Origin: Terriglobia bacterium | Lineage (GTDB): Bacteria > Acidobacteriota > Terriglobia > JAIQFV01 | Reading direction: 5' to 3' | Assembly: GCA_020073085.1 (NCBI GenBank) | Contig: JAIQFV010000027.1 | Location: 1-49,810, forward strand | Length of the DNA stretch: 49,810 bases | Part shown: piece after piece, positions 24,262 through 33,144 of the stretch | Numbering within the stretch: the stretch's first letter is position 1 | Layout of the letters: each line of letters opens with the position of its first letter | Notes under the pieces: generated by a model | Databases searched by the model: none | Told to the model about the DNA's origin: nothing | What the model saw: only the letters and a program-made list of their open reading frames with translations | Translations under genes and position numbers: made by a program

Positions 24262-25347
24262 ATGGACTGCGAACAAGCGGGACCTTTTGTTTCAACGTTA
24301 CATGATGGGGAAAGTGTGCCCCCCGAAGCGGCACAACACATCATTGATTGTCCGACCTGCTCTCATCGGCTGCGGGATTATGCTGAAATCGCTGCGGAGC
24401 TGCGCCTGCTCGCCAGCGCCCAAAGCCACCCAGCAGAAGGCCGGATCCAACTTCCATCGCCGCCGCGAATCCGGGGACGGTGGCTCTATGCATTGACGAG
24501 GGGCGTTTCAGTCCCGCGCTTTGCGGTTGTGCTGACTGCACTGCTCATCGTCGGATTGAGTGTGGGTCTGGGATTGGCACAGAACGAGGGTCCCTGGTTT
24601 CAGTTTGACATCAGCAGCCCTGACGACACCAGCAGTGCCGGAGGTGTGTTGAGGGCCGGTACCGGTGGGCAAGGCAATCTCAATGTTTCAAAGTTGAGCG
24701 GCTCAGACACCCAAAAGGCCTCATGCCTTTTGCGTGTGCTAGAAATCAAGAGTGGATCTGTGCGACTGGAGATCCGCGTGGGATTGTTCCCCCTCGCCGC
24801 CACAAACCAGGCCATCATTGCCTCTCTCAAGACTGCTCCGCCGCAGGAGTACTGGTATGTCTCCGGAGAAACCCTCCGAATCCCCGTCAACGGCTTTGGC
24901 GACCTGAAACTAACGGGCCGAATCTCGAAAGAAAGATCCCTTGTGGGTTTCAAGGAGAGACCCCTGGTGTTGGAAGAGAATGAAGTCGCCCTTCGGGGAC
25001 CTGTTCTTGTCAAAGAAAAACAGCTTGTGTCCACGATGCCGGTGGACTTCGGGGTGACTGCTTCAGGAAACGATGCCGCAGTCGCCTTTTATGCTCCCCA
25101 GGAAGGATTATTCGTTCTGGCACTGCACCCCTTCGAGGGAGCCATCGAGGGACGGGGCTACTGGGGCCGGCTGCAGTTCAATTTAGACGGAGCGGATTAT
25201 ACAGTGTTCTCGGCAACACCGATCACGGGGGGCTCACAGCCCCGATCCGTATGGATCCACCGGTATTGGATCTCGGGAGGGGAGGATTCTCCTGTGTTCT
25301 CTGGCGATCTGTCCCATCTGCTGCAGGACATAAGAATGAAAAAGTGA
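24262..25347 (+). CDS. Probable anti-sigma factor with zinc finger and periplasmic domain
   Basis: A 361-residue protein. The N-terminus is a cytoplasmic zinc-binding anti-sigma domain with the H-x3-C-x2-C motif (H26, C30, C33, as HIIDCPTC). One membrane helix follows at about 86-106. The remainder is about 255 residues, beta-rich and probably periplasmic, unrelated to anything I recognise. It would hold the preceding sigma factor at the membrane until a signal is sensed outside. The start is taken as ATG 24262, with GGGAGG four bases upstream; ATG 24244 overlaps the sigma stop codon (ATGA) and is the alternative, adding six residues. The large external domain is unusual for this family and may be a sensor. 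Confidence 0.8.
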   Translation: MDCEQAGPFVSTLHDGESVPPEAAQHIIDCPTCSHRLRDYAEIAAELRLLASAQSHPAEGRIQLPSPPRIRGRWLYALTRGVSVPRFAVVLTALLIVGLSVGLGLAQNEGPWFQFDISSPDDTSSAGGVLRAGTGGQGNLNVSKLSGSDTQKASCLLRVLEIKSGSVRLEIRVGLFPLAATNQAIIASLKTAPPQEYWYVSGETLRIPVNGFGDLKLTGRISKERSLVGFKERPLVLEENEVALRGPVLVKEKQLVSTMPVDFGVTASGNDAAVAFYAPQEGLFVLALHPFEGAIEGRGYWGRLQFNLDGADYTVFSATPITGGSQPRSVWIHRYWISGGEDSPVFSGDLSHLLQDIRMKK

Positions 25348-25421
25348 CAGGGGGCTGTCCGGACAGTTCTTTTGGTCGCGAGTACTGATCGCCGTGTCTC
25401 TCGCGGCCCCTCCAAATTCGG

Positions 25422-25451
25422 TTGCCTCCGGTCAAAAATCTGTGCTAGCCT
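25422..25451 (+). promoter_or_regulatory. Possible promoter of the DUF465 gene
   Basis: TTGCCT (25422-25427), an 18-bp spacer and TAGCCT (25446-25451) preceded by TGC (extended -10 style). It lies 47 bases before the start at 25499. Box quality is moderate. Confidence 0.35.
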
Positions 25452-25498
25452 CTGAGGTGCGTTGGAAGTCATTGAATACCCACCCTAGGAGGTCCGTT

Positions 25499-25741
25499 AT
25501 GGCTGAGGCCACTGCCACGGATGTCATCAAAGAACGATTGATGCGGGATAGCGAGGATTTTCGCCGACTGGCTCAAAAACACTCTCGCTATTCCGAGGCA
25601 CTGGAAAAACTGGCTCACAAGTCTTATCTGACCGAAGAAGAAAAACTGGAGGAAGTGAATCTCAAGAAGCTGAAGCTCCAGATGAAGGATCAAATGGAAT
25701 TCCTGATCCAAAAGCACCGCCAGCAGCCTGTCGCCAACTGA
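25499..25741 (+). CDS. DUF465 (YdcH-like) small coiled-coil protein
   Basis: An 80-residue, charged, almost fully helical protein: IKERLMRDSEDFRRLAQKH, then SRYSEALEKLAHKSYLTEEE, then EEVNLKKLKLQMKDQMEFLI. This is the layout of the DUF465/YdcH family of short coiled coils, found widely in bacteria with no settled role. The start is ATG 25499, with TAGGAGG eight bases upstream; the longer frame from 25394 has no ribosome binding site. It is monocistronic, ending before a strong terminator at 25832. Confidence 0.85.
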   Translation: MAEATATDVIKERLMRDSEDFRRLAQKHSRYSEALEKLAHKSYLTEEEKLEEVNLKKLKLQMKDQMEFLIQKHRQQPVAN

Positions 25742-25831
25742 AGGGTCCCGCGGTTCCAATCACGAACTGCCTTTGCCGACCCACACGGTCGTCGGATCAA
25801 GTGGTTCTTACAATCCAAATATTTCGGAAAC

Positions 25832-25860
25832 AAAGTGGGGGTGAAGAGCCCCCACTTTTT
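25832..25860 (+). terminator. Rho-independent terminator
   Basis: AAAGTGGGGG (25832-25841) pairs with CCCCCACTTT (25849-25858), a perfect 10-bp stem with a 7-base loop, followed by TT (five T in a row from 25856). It sits between the DUF465 gene and psd and would end the upstream transcript. The stem also ends in A/T pairs, so it could work on both strands. Confidence 0.8.
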
Positions 25861-25960
25861 GTTTCTCCCTTCAGCCGGCCTGCACCAGGCCTGGAGCCAA
25901 ACCTGAGACAGCCCGCTTGCATATTCTCTCATCGTCAGGAAAGGTTGATTTGGGACCCGC

Positions 25961-26584
25961 ATGAGAATCGCTAAGGACGCGTGGATCTTTGTGCTTCCCC
26001 TCCTCGTCGCGACCCTCCTCCTTTATTTTTTGCACTGGTTGGCTGCCTCCGGGGTGGTCCTCGCGCTCACCTTGTTCATCCTGTATTTTTTTCGGGATCC
26101 GGAACGGAAGATCCCGAACGATCCGCTCGCGGTCGTCTCTCCCGCCGATGGTCGCGTCATGGAAGTCGAACCCGTAACTATCGAGGGGGCGTCACAGATC
26201 CGGATCGGGATCTTCCTGTCAGTTTTTGACGTCCACATCAATCGCTCCCCCATCGCCGGGCGGGTCACTTCGGTGCGATATCAAAAGGGAAGATTTGAAG
26301 CGGCCTTTAAGAAATCTGTGTCGATCGAGAACGAACAGAACCGATTGACCATCGCCGGAAGGACCGCAACCGTGGAGGTCGCTCAGATCGCGGGTTTGAT
26401 TGCACGTCGCATTGTGTGTTACAAAGGAGAGGGAGACACGGTCCTCCGCGGGGAACGCATCGGATTGATCAAGTTTGGATCCAAGACGGATTGTCTCCTG
26501 CCGCCCGACGCCGAGGTGAGGATCAAGGTTGGCGATCACGTGCGTGGGGGGGCGAGCACGATTGCCCGATTGAAGGGGGAGTAA
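25961..26584 (+). CDS. psd: Phosphatidylserine decarboxylase, short (archaeal-type) form
   Basis: A 207-residue proenzyme that converts phosphatidylserine to phosphatidylethanolamine at the inner membrane. Two hydrophobic segments near the N-terminus (about 8-45) anchor it. The core has RDPERKIPNDPLAVVSPADGRV, then IGIFLSVFDVHINRSPIAGRV with the conserved Asp-His pair. The self-cleavage site is Gly173-Ser174 in KFGSKTD, where Ser becomes the pyruvoyl group. The short length and FGS motif mark the short psd class. pssA, the preceding pathway step, follows 86 nt downstream. Confidence 0.95.
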   Translation: MRIAKDAWIFVLPLLVATLLLYFLHWLAASGVVLALTLFILYFFRDPERKIPNDPLAVVSPADGRVMEVEPVTIEGASQIRIGIFLSVFDVHINRSPIAGRVTSVRYQKGRFEAAFKKSVSIENEQNRLTIAGRTATVEVAQIAGLIARRIVCYKGEGDTVLRGERIGLIKFGSKTDCLLPPDAEVRIKVGDHVRGGASTIARLKGE

Positions 26585-26670
26585 TCAGCCGTTATGGGCG
26601 CGGGAGCGCCTGGATTCATCCCCCCGGCCGGGATCGCGGCCGGCTCCCCGGACGGCACATTCATTCTGCC

Positions 26671-27555
26671 ATGGACATGGACGACCTCAACTACGAGCCG
26701 ATGAAGGGACCCCGCCCCGCCCGGAGCAAGCGATTCCGGCGCGGTATCTACGTCCTCCCCAGTATCTTTACTACAGCCAATATCTTCTGCGGCTTTTACG
26801 CCATCATCAGTTGCATGAAAGGCGATTTCAATGCCGCGGCGGTCGCGATCGGATTGGCGATCCTGTTTGATGGCTTGGATGGACGGATCGCCCGGATGAC
26901 GAACTCCACCAGTGCGTTTGGCCTGGAATTTGATTCCCTCGCTGACGTCATCACTTTCGGTATTGCCCCCGCGGTGCTGGCGTTCATGTGGGGCATCCGT
27001 TCGGTCGTGCCAGTCGAAGGGTCCCACGCTGCCAAAAACATTAATCAAATCGGCTGGGTGATTTCCTTTGCCTATCTCATTTGTGGCGCCGCGCGGTTGG
27101 CCCGATTCAACATCCAGAGCGGGACTCCCGAGCTCACTGCCCATTTGCCCAGGAAGAAGCATTTCGTGGGGATGCCCATTCCGGCCGCGGCGGCATTCAT
27201 TGCGGCCGTCGTCCATTTCATTTCGGGCGTCTTTAAGTTCAACAGTCTCACGGAATGGCAGGTCAGCGCGGCGTGGATCGCCATCCTCGCGGTGCTCGCC
27301 TTCCTTATGGTTTCCACGATCCGGTATCCGAGCTTCAAGGAACTGGATTTGCGCAGCCGCAAGCCCTTCGTGCTGGTCATTGGAATCGCCTTGTTGATCG
27401 GGGCCATCTATTACTATTCGGAGTACGTCCTGCTCATTCTCGCATCCATTTACGCATTTTCAGGCCCGTTTTCCAAGATCCTTGGCATGCTGCATCCCCG
27501 GCGAACCATCGCAGACCGTAGTCCGCAGGAGCAGACTCATCGCGCCTCGTCATGA
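26671..27555 (+). CDS. pssA: CDP-diacylglycerol--serine O-phosphatidyltransferase
   Basis: A 294-residue integral membrane enzyme that makes phosphatidylserine from CDP-diacylglycerol and serine. The CDP-alcohol phosphatidyltransferase signature D-G-x2-A-R-x8-G-x3-D-x3-D is complete (DGRIARMTNSTSAFGLEFD followed by SLAD). About eight hydrophobic segments can be counted, with a basic cytoplasmic N-terminus. The start is set at ATG 26671; ATG 26677 is equally possible and the frame itself extends to 26416. No clear ribosome binding site is visible. With psd just upstream, the two genes form a phosphatidylethanolamine module. Confidence 0.94.
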   Translation: MDMDDLNYEPMKGPRPARSKRFRRGIYVLPSIFTTANIFCGFYAIISCMKGDFNAAAVAIGLAILFDGLDGRIARMTNSTSAFGLEFDSLADVITFGIAPAVLAFMWGIRSVVPVEGSHAAKNINQIGWVISFAYLICGAARLARFNIQSGTPELTAHLPRKKHFVGMPIPAAAAFIAAVVHFISGVFKFNSLTEWQVSAAWIAILAVLAFLMVSTIRYPSFKELDLRSRKPFVLVIGIALLIGAIYYYSEYVLLILASIYAFSGPFSKILGMLHPRRTIADRSPQEQTHRASS

Positions 27556-27670
27556 CCGAATGCCGCGTTCAACGCAGATTCGGAAGATGGGTTCTTCGCT
27601 GTGGCCACCGGTCCTTTAGCACCGTCGGCCGGAAGCAATCGTTGCGCTGCCTTGCTGGATTCTGACTCTT

Positions 27671-28654
27671 ATGACGACTCTTGACGCCGTTCGAACCGGC
27701 TTTCGCATCGCCCGTCGATATCCGGGCATCGGCGCCATTGAGACGATTTGGCGTACCGCATTCACCATCCTTGTCCTGCTGTTCATCCTCATTGGGTCCA
27801 GCTTTTTTCTCAAGAATGTGATCCTTTCCGATCCCGAGCTCAAAATGCTCCGTTCCGGCATCCCCGTTATTGTCTCAGCGGAGGTTCAACAATTGGTGAT
27901 TCGCTATGGACCGGATCTTTGGCACTTGTTTCTATTCGTCTGCATCCTGTCCGGTGTGATGTGGCTGCTGTTTGCCTCGATTTTCCGCCCGGGCATCGTC
28001 GGGATGCTCGCGGAGGCCTTCCATTTGGAACGGGAAGACGGAATCCTGAATTCCGCCGGCCGCAGTTTTGCGCGGGATCTTCGATCCTTTTGGGGCCGCA
28101 TCGGCATGGTGAATGTGACGTATATGTTTTTTTCAGCCCTCGTCGTGATCCTCAGCGCGGGGGTGTTCTGGGGGTCAATCCTGCTGGGGTCTCATCTCCC
28201 TGACGTCATCGCCCCGTGGGTGACGATTGTGTGTGTGACGGTGGGACTCACGCTGATGTTCTTCATGTGGGCCCTCATAGACCTTGTCACTGACATGGCG
28301 CAGATTGCAGTGGTCTTTGAAGGGCTTCCTTTCACCGCGTCGATTCGTCGCACCGCTGAGATCATCCAAAAGAGGATTGGCGCCGTCATTGGAATCGGCC
28401 TTATCATTTTTGTCCTGCGATGCCTGTCCGGTCTCATCTTTGGTTTACTGAACATGGCCGCTAATTTTGTTTTGGGCGCAGTGTCGACGCCGCTGGCGAT
28501 TGCGACCAGCGCGGTCTTCTGGTTTGTCCAGAGCGTTTTGTTGTATTATCTTTTTGTGGTGAACCTGGCAAGCTTTGCCTGTCTTTTCGAACCTCAAACG
28601 GTTAGTGCTTCTCATCCCCTTCCCCATCCCGAGAAAATAATCTATGAGCACTGA
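27671..28654 (+). CDS. Multi-pass membrane protein, unknown (327 aa)
   Basis: A 327-residue integral membrane protein with about six hydrophobic segments: roughly residues 30-48, 78-98, 146-168, 183-208, 240-262 and 268-300. A loop (LSDPELKMLRSGIPVIVSAEVQ) lies between the first two, and an amphipathic region FEGLPFTASIRRTAEIIQKR precedes the fifth. It resembles loosely described 'membrane protein' families of Acidobacteria; no catalytic motif is seen. Its 3' end overlaps the aminotransferase gene by 11 nt, so the two are probably co-translated. It lies 115 nt after pssA and has no clear ribosome binding site. Confidence 0.75.
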   Translation: MTTLDAVRTGFRIARRYPGIGAIETIWRTAFTILVLLFILIGSSFFLKNVILSDPELKMLRSGIPVIVSAEVQQLVIRYGPDLWHLFLFVCILSGVMWLLFASIFRPGIVGMLAEAFHLEREDGILNSAGRSFARDLRSFWGRIGMVNVTYMFFSALVVILSAGVFWGSILLGSHLPDVIAPWVTIVCVTVGLTLMFFMWALIDLVTDMAQIAVVFEGLPFTASIRRTAEIIQKRIGAVIGIGLIIFVLRCLSGLIFGLLNMAANFVLGAVSTPLAIATSAVFWFVQSVLLYYLFVVNLASFACLFEPQTVSASHPLPHPEKIIYEH

Positions 28655-29903
28655 TATTCAATCCTACTTTTCCGAAGATGCGCGGGTCATGCGCGAGAAC
28701 GTGATTCGTGCGATGTCGAAGTTTGCCCTGAAACAAGGCATCATCGCCTTTTCCGGAGGCATGCCCAATCCGGAGACTTTTCCAATCGCCGAGATTTCGC
28801 AGTTTGCCCAGGAGATCCTGCGGGACGAGGGCGCCAACGCGCTGCAATACGGTCTGACCGTAGGCCATACCAAGCTGATCGAGGCGCTGTGTCCGTTCAT
28901 GGAACGGCGGCAGGTCAGGGGGGTACGCCCTGAAAACATCATCATCACCAATGGTTCCGCGCAAGGGATCGACCTTTTGGGCCGTGTCTTCCTGGATCCC
29001 GGCGATGTCGTTCTATTTGAATTGCCCAGCTATGTAGGCGCCATCGTCTCTTACACCAACTACCGTGCCACCCTGGTCGGGGTGAGGCACGATGAGGGTG
29101 GAACCGTGCTCGAGGACCTTGAAGAAAAGATTCTGCAGGTCCGACGGACCGGGCGGCGCATCAAGCTCATGTACTCCATCCCGAATTTTCAGAATCCCTC
29201 CGGGGTGACCTTGCGATGGGAGCGTCGCCACCGGCTTCTGGAGATCCTGGAGCGTCACAACATCCTTCTGATCGAGGATGACCCGTACGGGGAAATTTAC
29301 TTCACCGGGGTGGATCCCGCCTCGCTGGTTCCGATCAAGTCGTTCGACACCGAACAAAATGTCATCTATCTGGGGACATTCTCGAAGCTGCTGGCGGCCG
29401 GGCTGCGTGGGGCCTGGACGGTGGCTCACCCCGAGATCATCCGCAAGATGGAGTTTGCCAAGCAGGTGGGGGACATCTGCGGGAGTTCCCTCGACCAGCG
29501 GATCATTTACCGGTGCCTGCGGGACAATCTGATCGACCGGCACGTCCCGGTTATCCGGTCCTTCTACGAATCCCGATGCGGGGCCATGCTGGCAGCGCTC
29601 GAAAAGTATTTTCCCGGGGAGGTCAAGTGGAACCGACCGCACGGCGGCCTGTTCGTCCTGGTCACCTTCCCCCCGGGTTTCGATACCCTCGCCCTGCTCC
29701 AGACGGCGATGGAGGAGTACAATGTGTCCTTCGTGATCGGACAGCCCTTCTTCGTGGACGGTACCGGGACCAACACGATGCGACTGGCGTTTTCCAAGGA
29801 GACGGAATCCAACATTGATGAAGGCATTCGCCGTCTGGGAGAGGCCATCCGAAAACACCTCCCGGAGATCGAGCGGTCTCCAAAAGAGGTGATTGCGCGG
29901 TAG
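28644..29903 (+). CDS. PLP-dependent aminotransferase (class I, 2-aminoadipate/LysN-like)
   Basis: A 419-residue fold-type I aminotransferase. Features seen: [16 protein letters not shown] at the N-terminus, typical of the LysN/MocR-like subgroup; [33 protein letters not shown], with the Asn that contacts PLP; the Asp in [11 protein letters not shown]; and the PLP Schiff-base Lys248 in [13 protein letters not shown]. It lacks the GntR DNA-binding domain, so it is an enzyme rather than a MocR regulator. The substrate cannot be read from sequence; aminoadipate or aromatic and branched amino acids are candidates. It overlaps the preceding membrane-protein gene by 11 nt and guaA by 11 nt. Confidence 0.9.
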   Translation: MSTDIQSYFSEDARVMRENVIRAMSKFALKQGIIAFSGGMPNPETFPIAEISQFAQEILRDEGANALQYGLTVGHTKLIEALCPFMERRQVRGVRPENIIITNGSAQGIDLLGRVFLDPGDVVLFELPSYVGAIVSYTNYRATLVGVRHDEGGTVLEDLEEKILQVRRTGRRIKLMYSIPNFQNPSGVTLRWERRHRLLEILERHNILLIEDDPYGEIYFTGVDPASLVPIKSFDTEQNVIYLGTFSKLLAAGLRGAWTVAHPEIIRKMEFAKQVGDICGSSLDQRIIYRCLRDNLIDRHVPVIRSFYESRCGAMLAALEKYFPGEVKWNRPHGGLFVLVTFPPGFDTLALLQTAMEEYNVSFVIGQPFFVDGTGTNTMRLAFSKETESNIDEGIRRLGEAIRKHLPEIERSPKEVIAR

Positions 29904-31527
29904 CAAAGAGGAACCTCCTACGCCCCACGCCACTCAGGAAAAAATTCTTATCCTGGATTTTGGGTCGCAATACACCCAGCTGATTGCGCGGCGTATTCGT
30001 GAACTCCACGTTTACTGCGAAATCCTCCCCTGCACCTTCCCCTTTGAAAAGGCCATGGAACAACAGCCGCAAGGCATCATTCTTTCGGGAGGGCCGGATT
30101 CCGTGCTGGCAGAAAGCTCGCTCCGGTGTGATCCACGGTACCTCACATTGACTCAGGGCCCCGGCAAAAAATCGGCCCCTGTCCTCGGGATCTGTTACGG
30201 CCTTCAATTGATGACGCACGAACTGGGCGGGCAGGTGGGAAAGTCAGAGCGCCGGGAGTATGGCCGGGCGGAGCTCGCGGTCTGCGGGGAAAGCAAGCTG
30301 TTTGAAGGCGCCGAAAAGACCTCAACCGCCTGGATGAGCCATGGCGATCATATCGCCCAGCCGCCGCCGGGATTTAAGACCGTGGCGACCTCAGGGGACA
30401 TCATTGCGGCCGCCGAAGACACGCAACGAAAGCTTTATGGCCTCCAGTTCCATCCCGAGGTGGCCCACACGGAGCAGGGCCGCAAGATCCTGGAAAACTT
30501 CGTCCTGAAGATTTGCGGTTGCCACGGCACCTGGACGCCGGCGAGGTTCGTGGAAGAAGCGGTTCAGCGGATCCGAGAGCAGGTGGGAGAGGCGCGAGTG
30601 GTCTGCGCGCTGAGCGGCGGCGTCGATTCCACGGTCGCAGCGACCATCGTCCATCGGGCTATCGGGGATCAGCTCACGTGTATCTTCGTCAACAACGGGG
30701 TGCTCCGGAAAGATGAGTACACCAAGGTCCTGGAGCGATTGTCGAATCTGGGCTCAATACGCGAGGACAAGCGGAAATTGAACATCGTCGGTATCGACGC
30801 GAGCGGGCTCTTTCTTCAGAAGCTTCGCGGAGTCACCGACCCGGAACAGAAGCGCAAAGTCATCGGGGCCGAGTTCATTGCAGTATTCGAACAGGCCGCG
30901 CGGGAGCTGGCGTCAAAGCATCCTGCCGGAAAACCACCCCTGTTCCTGGTGCAAGGAACCCTTTACCCGGACGTCATTGAGTCGGTCTCGGTGAAGGGGC
31001 CCTCGGTCACCATCAAGTCGCACCACAACGTGGGTGGGCTCCCCGAGAAGATGAACCTGAAATTGATCGAACCGCTGCGCGAATTGTTCAAGGATGAAGT
31101 CCGTGAGGTGGGCCGCACTCTCGGCCTGCCGGAAGAAATTCTTCAACGCCAGCCCTTCCCCGGCCCGGGCCTGGCCGTCAGAATCCTCGGAGAGGTCACC
31201 GAAGACGGTCTCCGGATTCTGCGTGATGCCGACGAAATCGTGGTGGACGAAATCAAACGGGCCGGGCTGTACACCAAGATCTGGCAGTCCTTTGCCGTGT
31301 TACTGCCTGTCCAGTCGGTGGGGGTGATGGGGGATGCACGCACCTACGAGAACGTTGTCGCCATTCGCGCGGTCCATTCCCTCGACGGCATGACCGCCGA
31401 TTGGGTCCGTCTGCCCTATGAAGTCCTCGAAAAAACCTCCTCGCGCATTGTCAACGAAGTCAAGGGTGTCAACCGCGTGGTCTACGACATCTCCTCCAAA
31501 CCGCCGTCCACGATTGAATGGGAATAG
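29893..31527 (+). CDS. guaA: GMP synthase (glutamine-hydrolysing)
   Basis: A 544-residue enzyme that converts XMP to GMP using glutamine and ATP. The class I glutamine amidotransferase half (about 18-205) has ILSGGPDS, the nucleophile Cys101 in GICYGLQLM, and [14 protein letters not shown] for the His/Glu pair. The ATP pyrophosphatase half has the P-loop [11 protein letters not shown] and the dimerisation domain ending [13 protein letters not shown]. The only usable start is TTG 29893, as no ATG or GTG precedes the conserved [16 protein letters not shown] in frame; AGAGG lies just upstream. This gives an 11-nt overlap with the aminotransferase gene and about 15 unconserved residues at the N-terminus. 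Confidence 0.96.
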   Translation: MRGSKEEPPTPHATQEKILILDFGSQYTQLIARRIRELHVYCEILPCTFPFEKAMEQQPQGIILSGGPDSVLAESSLRCDPRYLTLTQGPGKKSAPVLGICYGLQLMTHELGGQVGKSERREYGRAELAVCGESKLFEGAEKTSTAWMSHGDHIAQPPPGFKTVATSGDIIAAAEDTQRKLYGLQFHPEVAHTEQGRKILENFVLKICGCHGTWTPARFVEEAVQRIREQVGEARVVCALSGGVDSTVAATIVHRAIGDQLTCIFVNNGVLRKDEYTKVLERLSNLGSIREDKRKLNIVGIDASGLFLQKLRGVTDPEQKRKVIGAEFIAVFEQAARELASKHPAGKPPLFLVQGTLYPDVIESVSVKGPSVTIKSHHNVGGLPEKMNLKLIEPLRELFKDEVREVGRTLGLPEEILQRQPFPGPGLAVRILGEVTEDGLRILRDADEIVVDEIKRAGLYTKIWQSFAVLLPVQSVGVMGDARTYENVVAIRAVHSLDGMTADWVRLPYEVLEKTSSRIVNEVKGVNRVVYDISSKPPSTIEWE

Positions 31528-31540
31528 CGGGTTGGAACCG

Positions 31541-31577
31541 CGGAGGCGCCAAGGCCTTTGCGCTCTCGGCGTCTCCG
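31541..31577. terminator. Hairpin between convergent guaA and M16 genes
   Basis: CGGAGGCGCC (31541-31550) and GGCGTCTCCG (31568-31577) form a 10-bp stem with one G-T pair and a 17-base loop. It lies in the 66-bp gap between convergent genes and could end transcription from both sides, though T-runs are weak. Confidence 0.45.
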
Positions 31578-31593
31578 TGTTTCAATCAACTTT

Positions 31594-33144
31594 TCATTTC
31601 TCGAACAGCTCACTGGACGGGACAATCCGAAGCTTGTCGAGGTTCACGGTGAGCTTGAGATCGACAAGAACCTTGTCATCTCGAAGGACATCCCCGGAAA
31701 CAGGCCCCGCATATTTGATCGGGGAGGACTGGTTCTCCGCCAGCGCCGTTTTCAGAGGCTCGGCGTCGCGGGTAATGATGGCGACGTCGAAATTCTTGTC
31801 CTGGAGGTGCTTCTTGACGGCGGCATTCACCTCCTCCACCTTGAGCGCCTTCAACTCCCGCTCCACCCGGTCGGGAAAATATTCGATGCCATAGAATTTT
31901 GAATCCAGCAGTGTCCCCAACCTCCGCGAGAGGGTCTGGTTCCACAGCTTGGAATAATTCAGCAGGAATTTCCGCTGCTGCTCAAACTGCTCCTGGGTCA
32001 GTCCTTTCCGGACAAGCTGTTGAACCTGGTACAGGGCTGCGCGCAGTGCGAAATGGGCGTTCTGCGGCTCGACCGGACGAATCCACACGCTGAAGAACTG
32101 CTGGCGGCGGGGAATGTTCGGGACTGGAAACGTGGAGCCCCCATCCTGGATGAAATTCTCGACGTAGGCGTAATCGCCATAGTTCAATCCTCTCAAACCC
32201 CGAATGTAATTGAAGAGCACACCGTTCTGCGTCCGATGTTCTCCGAGGTACGAACTCGCCACCATCAAAGCGTAAAAATCCTTGTCGGCGCGCGTGACGT
32301 CGACGGGGCACCCGAACGAGATGGCGATGGCGCGATTTTCCTTCTTCACAATATCGATCTGAACATCCTTGATCGGCGCCGGCTTGGGCAGCGCGACCGG
32401 AACGACCCTCCCCGCCGGCAATTTTGCAAAGTCGGTTTTCATGTTTTGGATGAAATCCGGCCTGTAGCCTCCCGCGATACCCAGAGTGATGTTGTCGCGG
32501 GTGTAAAATTTCTTGTAGTACGCCTTCACATCGTCCAGCGTGATCGATTTCAGACCCTCCACCGTCCCTTCCGGGGTGTGGCCATAGGGATGATTCGCAT
32601 AGAGCATGGCCTCGAGTGATTGCTTGCCGAGATCCTCGTCATCATTGAACCGCAAGGTGTTCTGCAAATAATTCAGCAACTCATCTTTATTACGTTTGAA
32701 ATCACTCTCATCAAAACGGGGCTGAAGGAGAAGGTCGGCGAAGATCCTGTAAAATCTAAGGAGATTGTCCTTATGGATGTTGGCGATGAAGACGGTGACT
32801 TCCTTATCTGACTGCGGCGCAATCGATGCCGCCCATGGATAAAGCGTGTCGACGATCTGCTTGTAGGTCATGTCCCTCGTGCCGCCCTGGCCGATCATCA
32901 GGGCCGTCAGCGCGTTCAGACCTTCTTTTCCCTGGGGATCGTTAATCGATCCGGCATGGATGAGGATGCGGAAGGAAACCAGCGGGGAGTTGGCACTGGG
33001 AAGTTCCACCACCGAGGGGGAAGTCATCGCCGCCTTGGCCGGGGGAGGTGTCTTCCCGGGAGCCGTCGGCTGTGCCATCAAAGACGAACCCACGGACAGG
33101 AACAGGATGAATAGAACCATGAACAGGAGTTTGTGATGTTTCAC
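31594..33144 (-). CDS. M16-family peptidase-like protein, non-catalytic partner
   Basis: A 516-residue secreted protein. A signal peptide (about residues 1-24, ending LMAQ) is followed by a Pro/Ala-rich linker and two M16 (insulinase/pitrilysin-like) domains. The first domain aligns with M16 enzymes (LVSFRILIHAGSINDPQGKEGL, then ESLEAMLYANHPYGHTPEG-like and VKAYYKKFYTRDNITLGIAGG), but where zinc enzymes carry HxxEH it reads NALTALMIGQGG, so no zinc site exists. The second domain keeps an arginine/tyrosine substrate-binding pattern (FNYIRGLRGLNYGDYAYVE). Such inactive subunits pair with a catalytic M16 protein, here encoded just upstream with a 4-nt GTGA overlap. Start GTG 33144, GGAGG six bases upstream. 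Confidence 0.9.
   Translation of the reverse strand: MKHHKLLFMVLFILFLSVGSSLMAQPTAPGKTPPPAKAAMTSPSVVELPSANSPLVSFRILIHAGSINDPQGKEGLNALTALMIGQGGTRDMTYKQIVDTLYPWAASIAPQSDKEVTVFIANIHKDNLLRFYRIFADLLLQPRFDESDFKRNKDELLNYLQNTLRFNDDEDLGKQSLEAMLYANHPYGHTPEGTVEGLKSITLDDVKAYYKKFYTRDNITLGIAGGYRPDFIQNMKTDFAKLPAGRVVPVALPKPAPIKDVQIDIVKKENRAIAISFGCPVDVTRADKDFYALMVASSYLGEHRTQNGVLFNYIRGLRGLNYGDYAYVENFIQDGGSTFPVPNIPRRQQFFSVWIRPVEPQNAHFALRAALYQVQQLVRKGLTQEQFEQQRKFLLNYSKLWNQTLSRRLGTLLDSKFYGIEYFPDRVERELKALKVEEVNAAVKKHLQDKNFDVAIITRDAEPLKTALAENQSSPIKYAGPVSGDVLRDDKVLVDLKLTVNLDKLRIVPSSELFEK

Noticed and set aside
29104-29903. Reading the aminotransferase as a MocR transcription regulator
   Set aside because: There is no GntR helix-turn-helix domain before the aminotransferase part.
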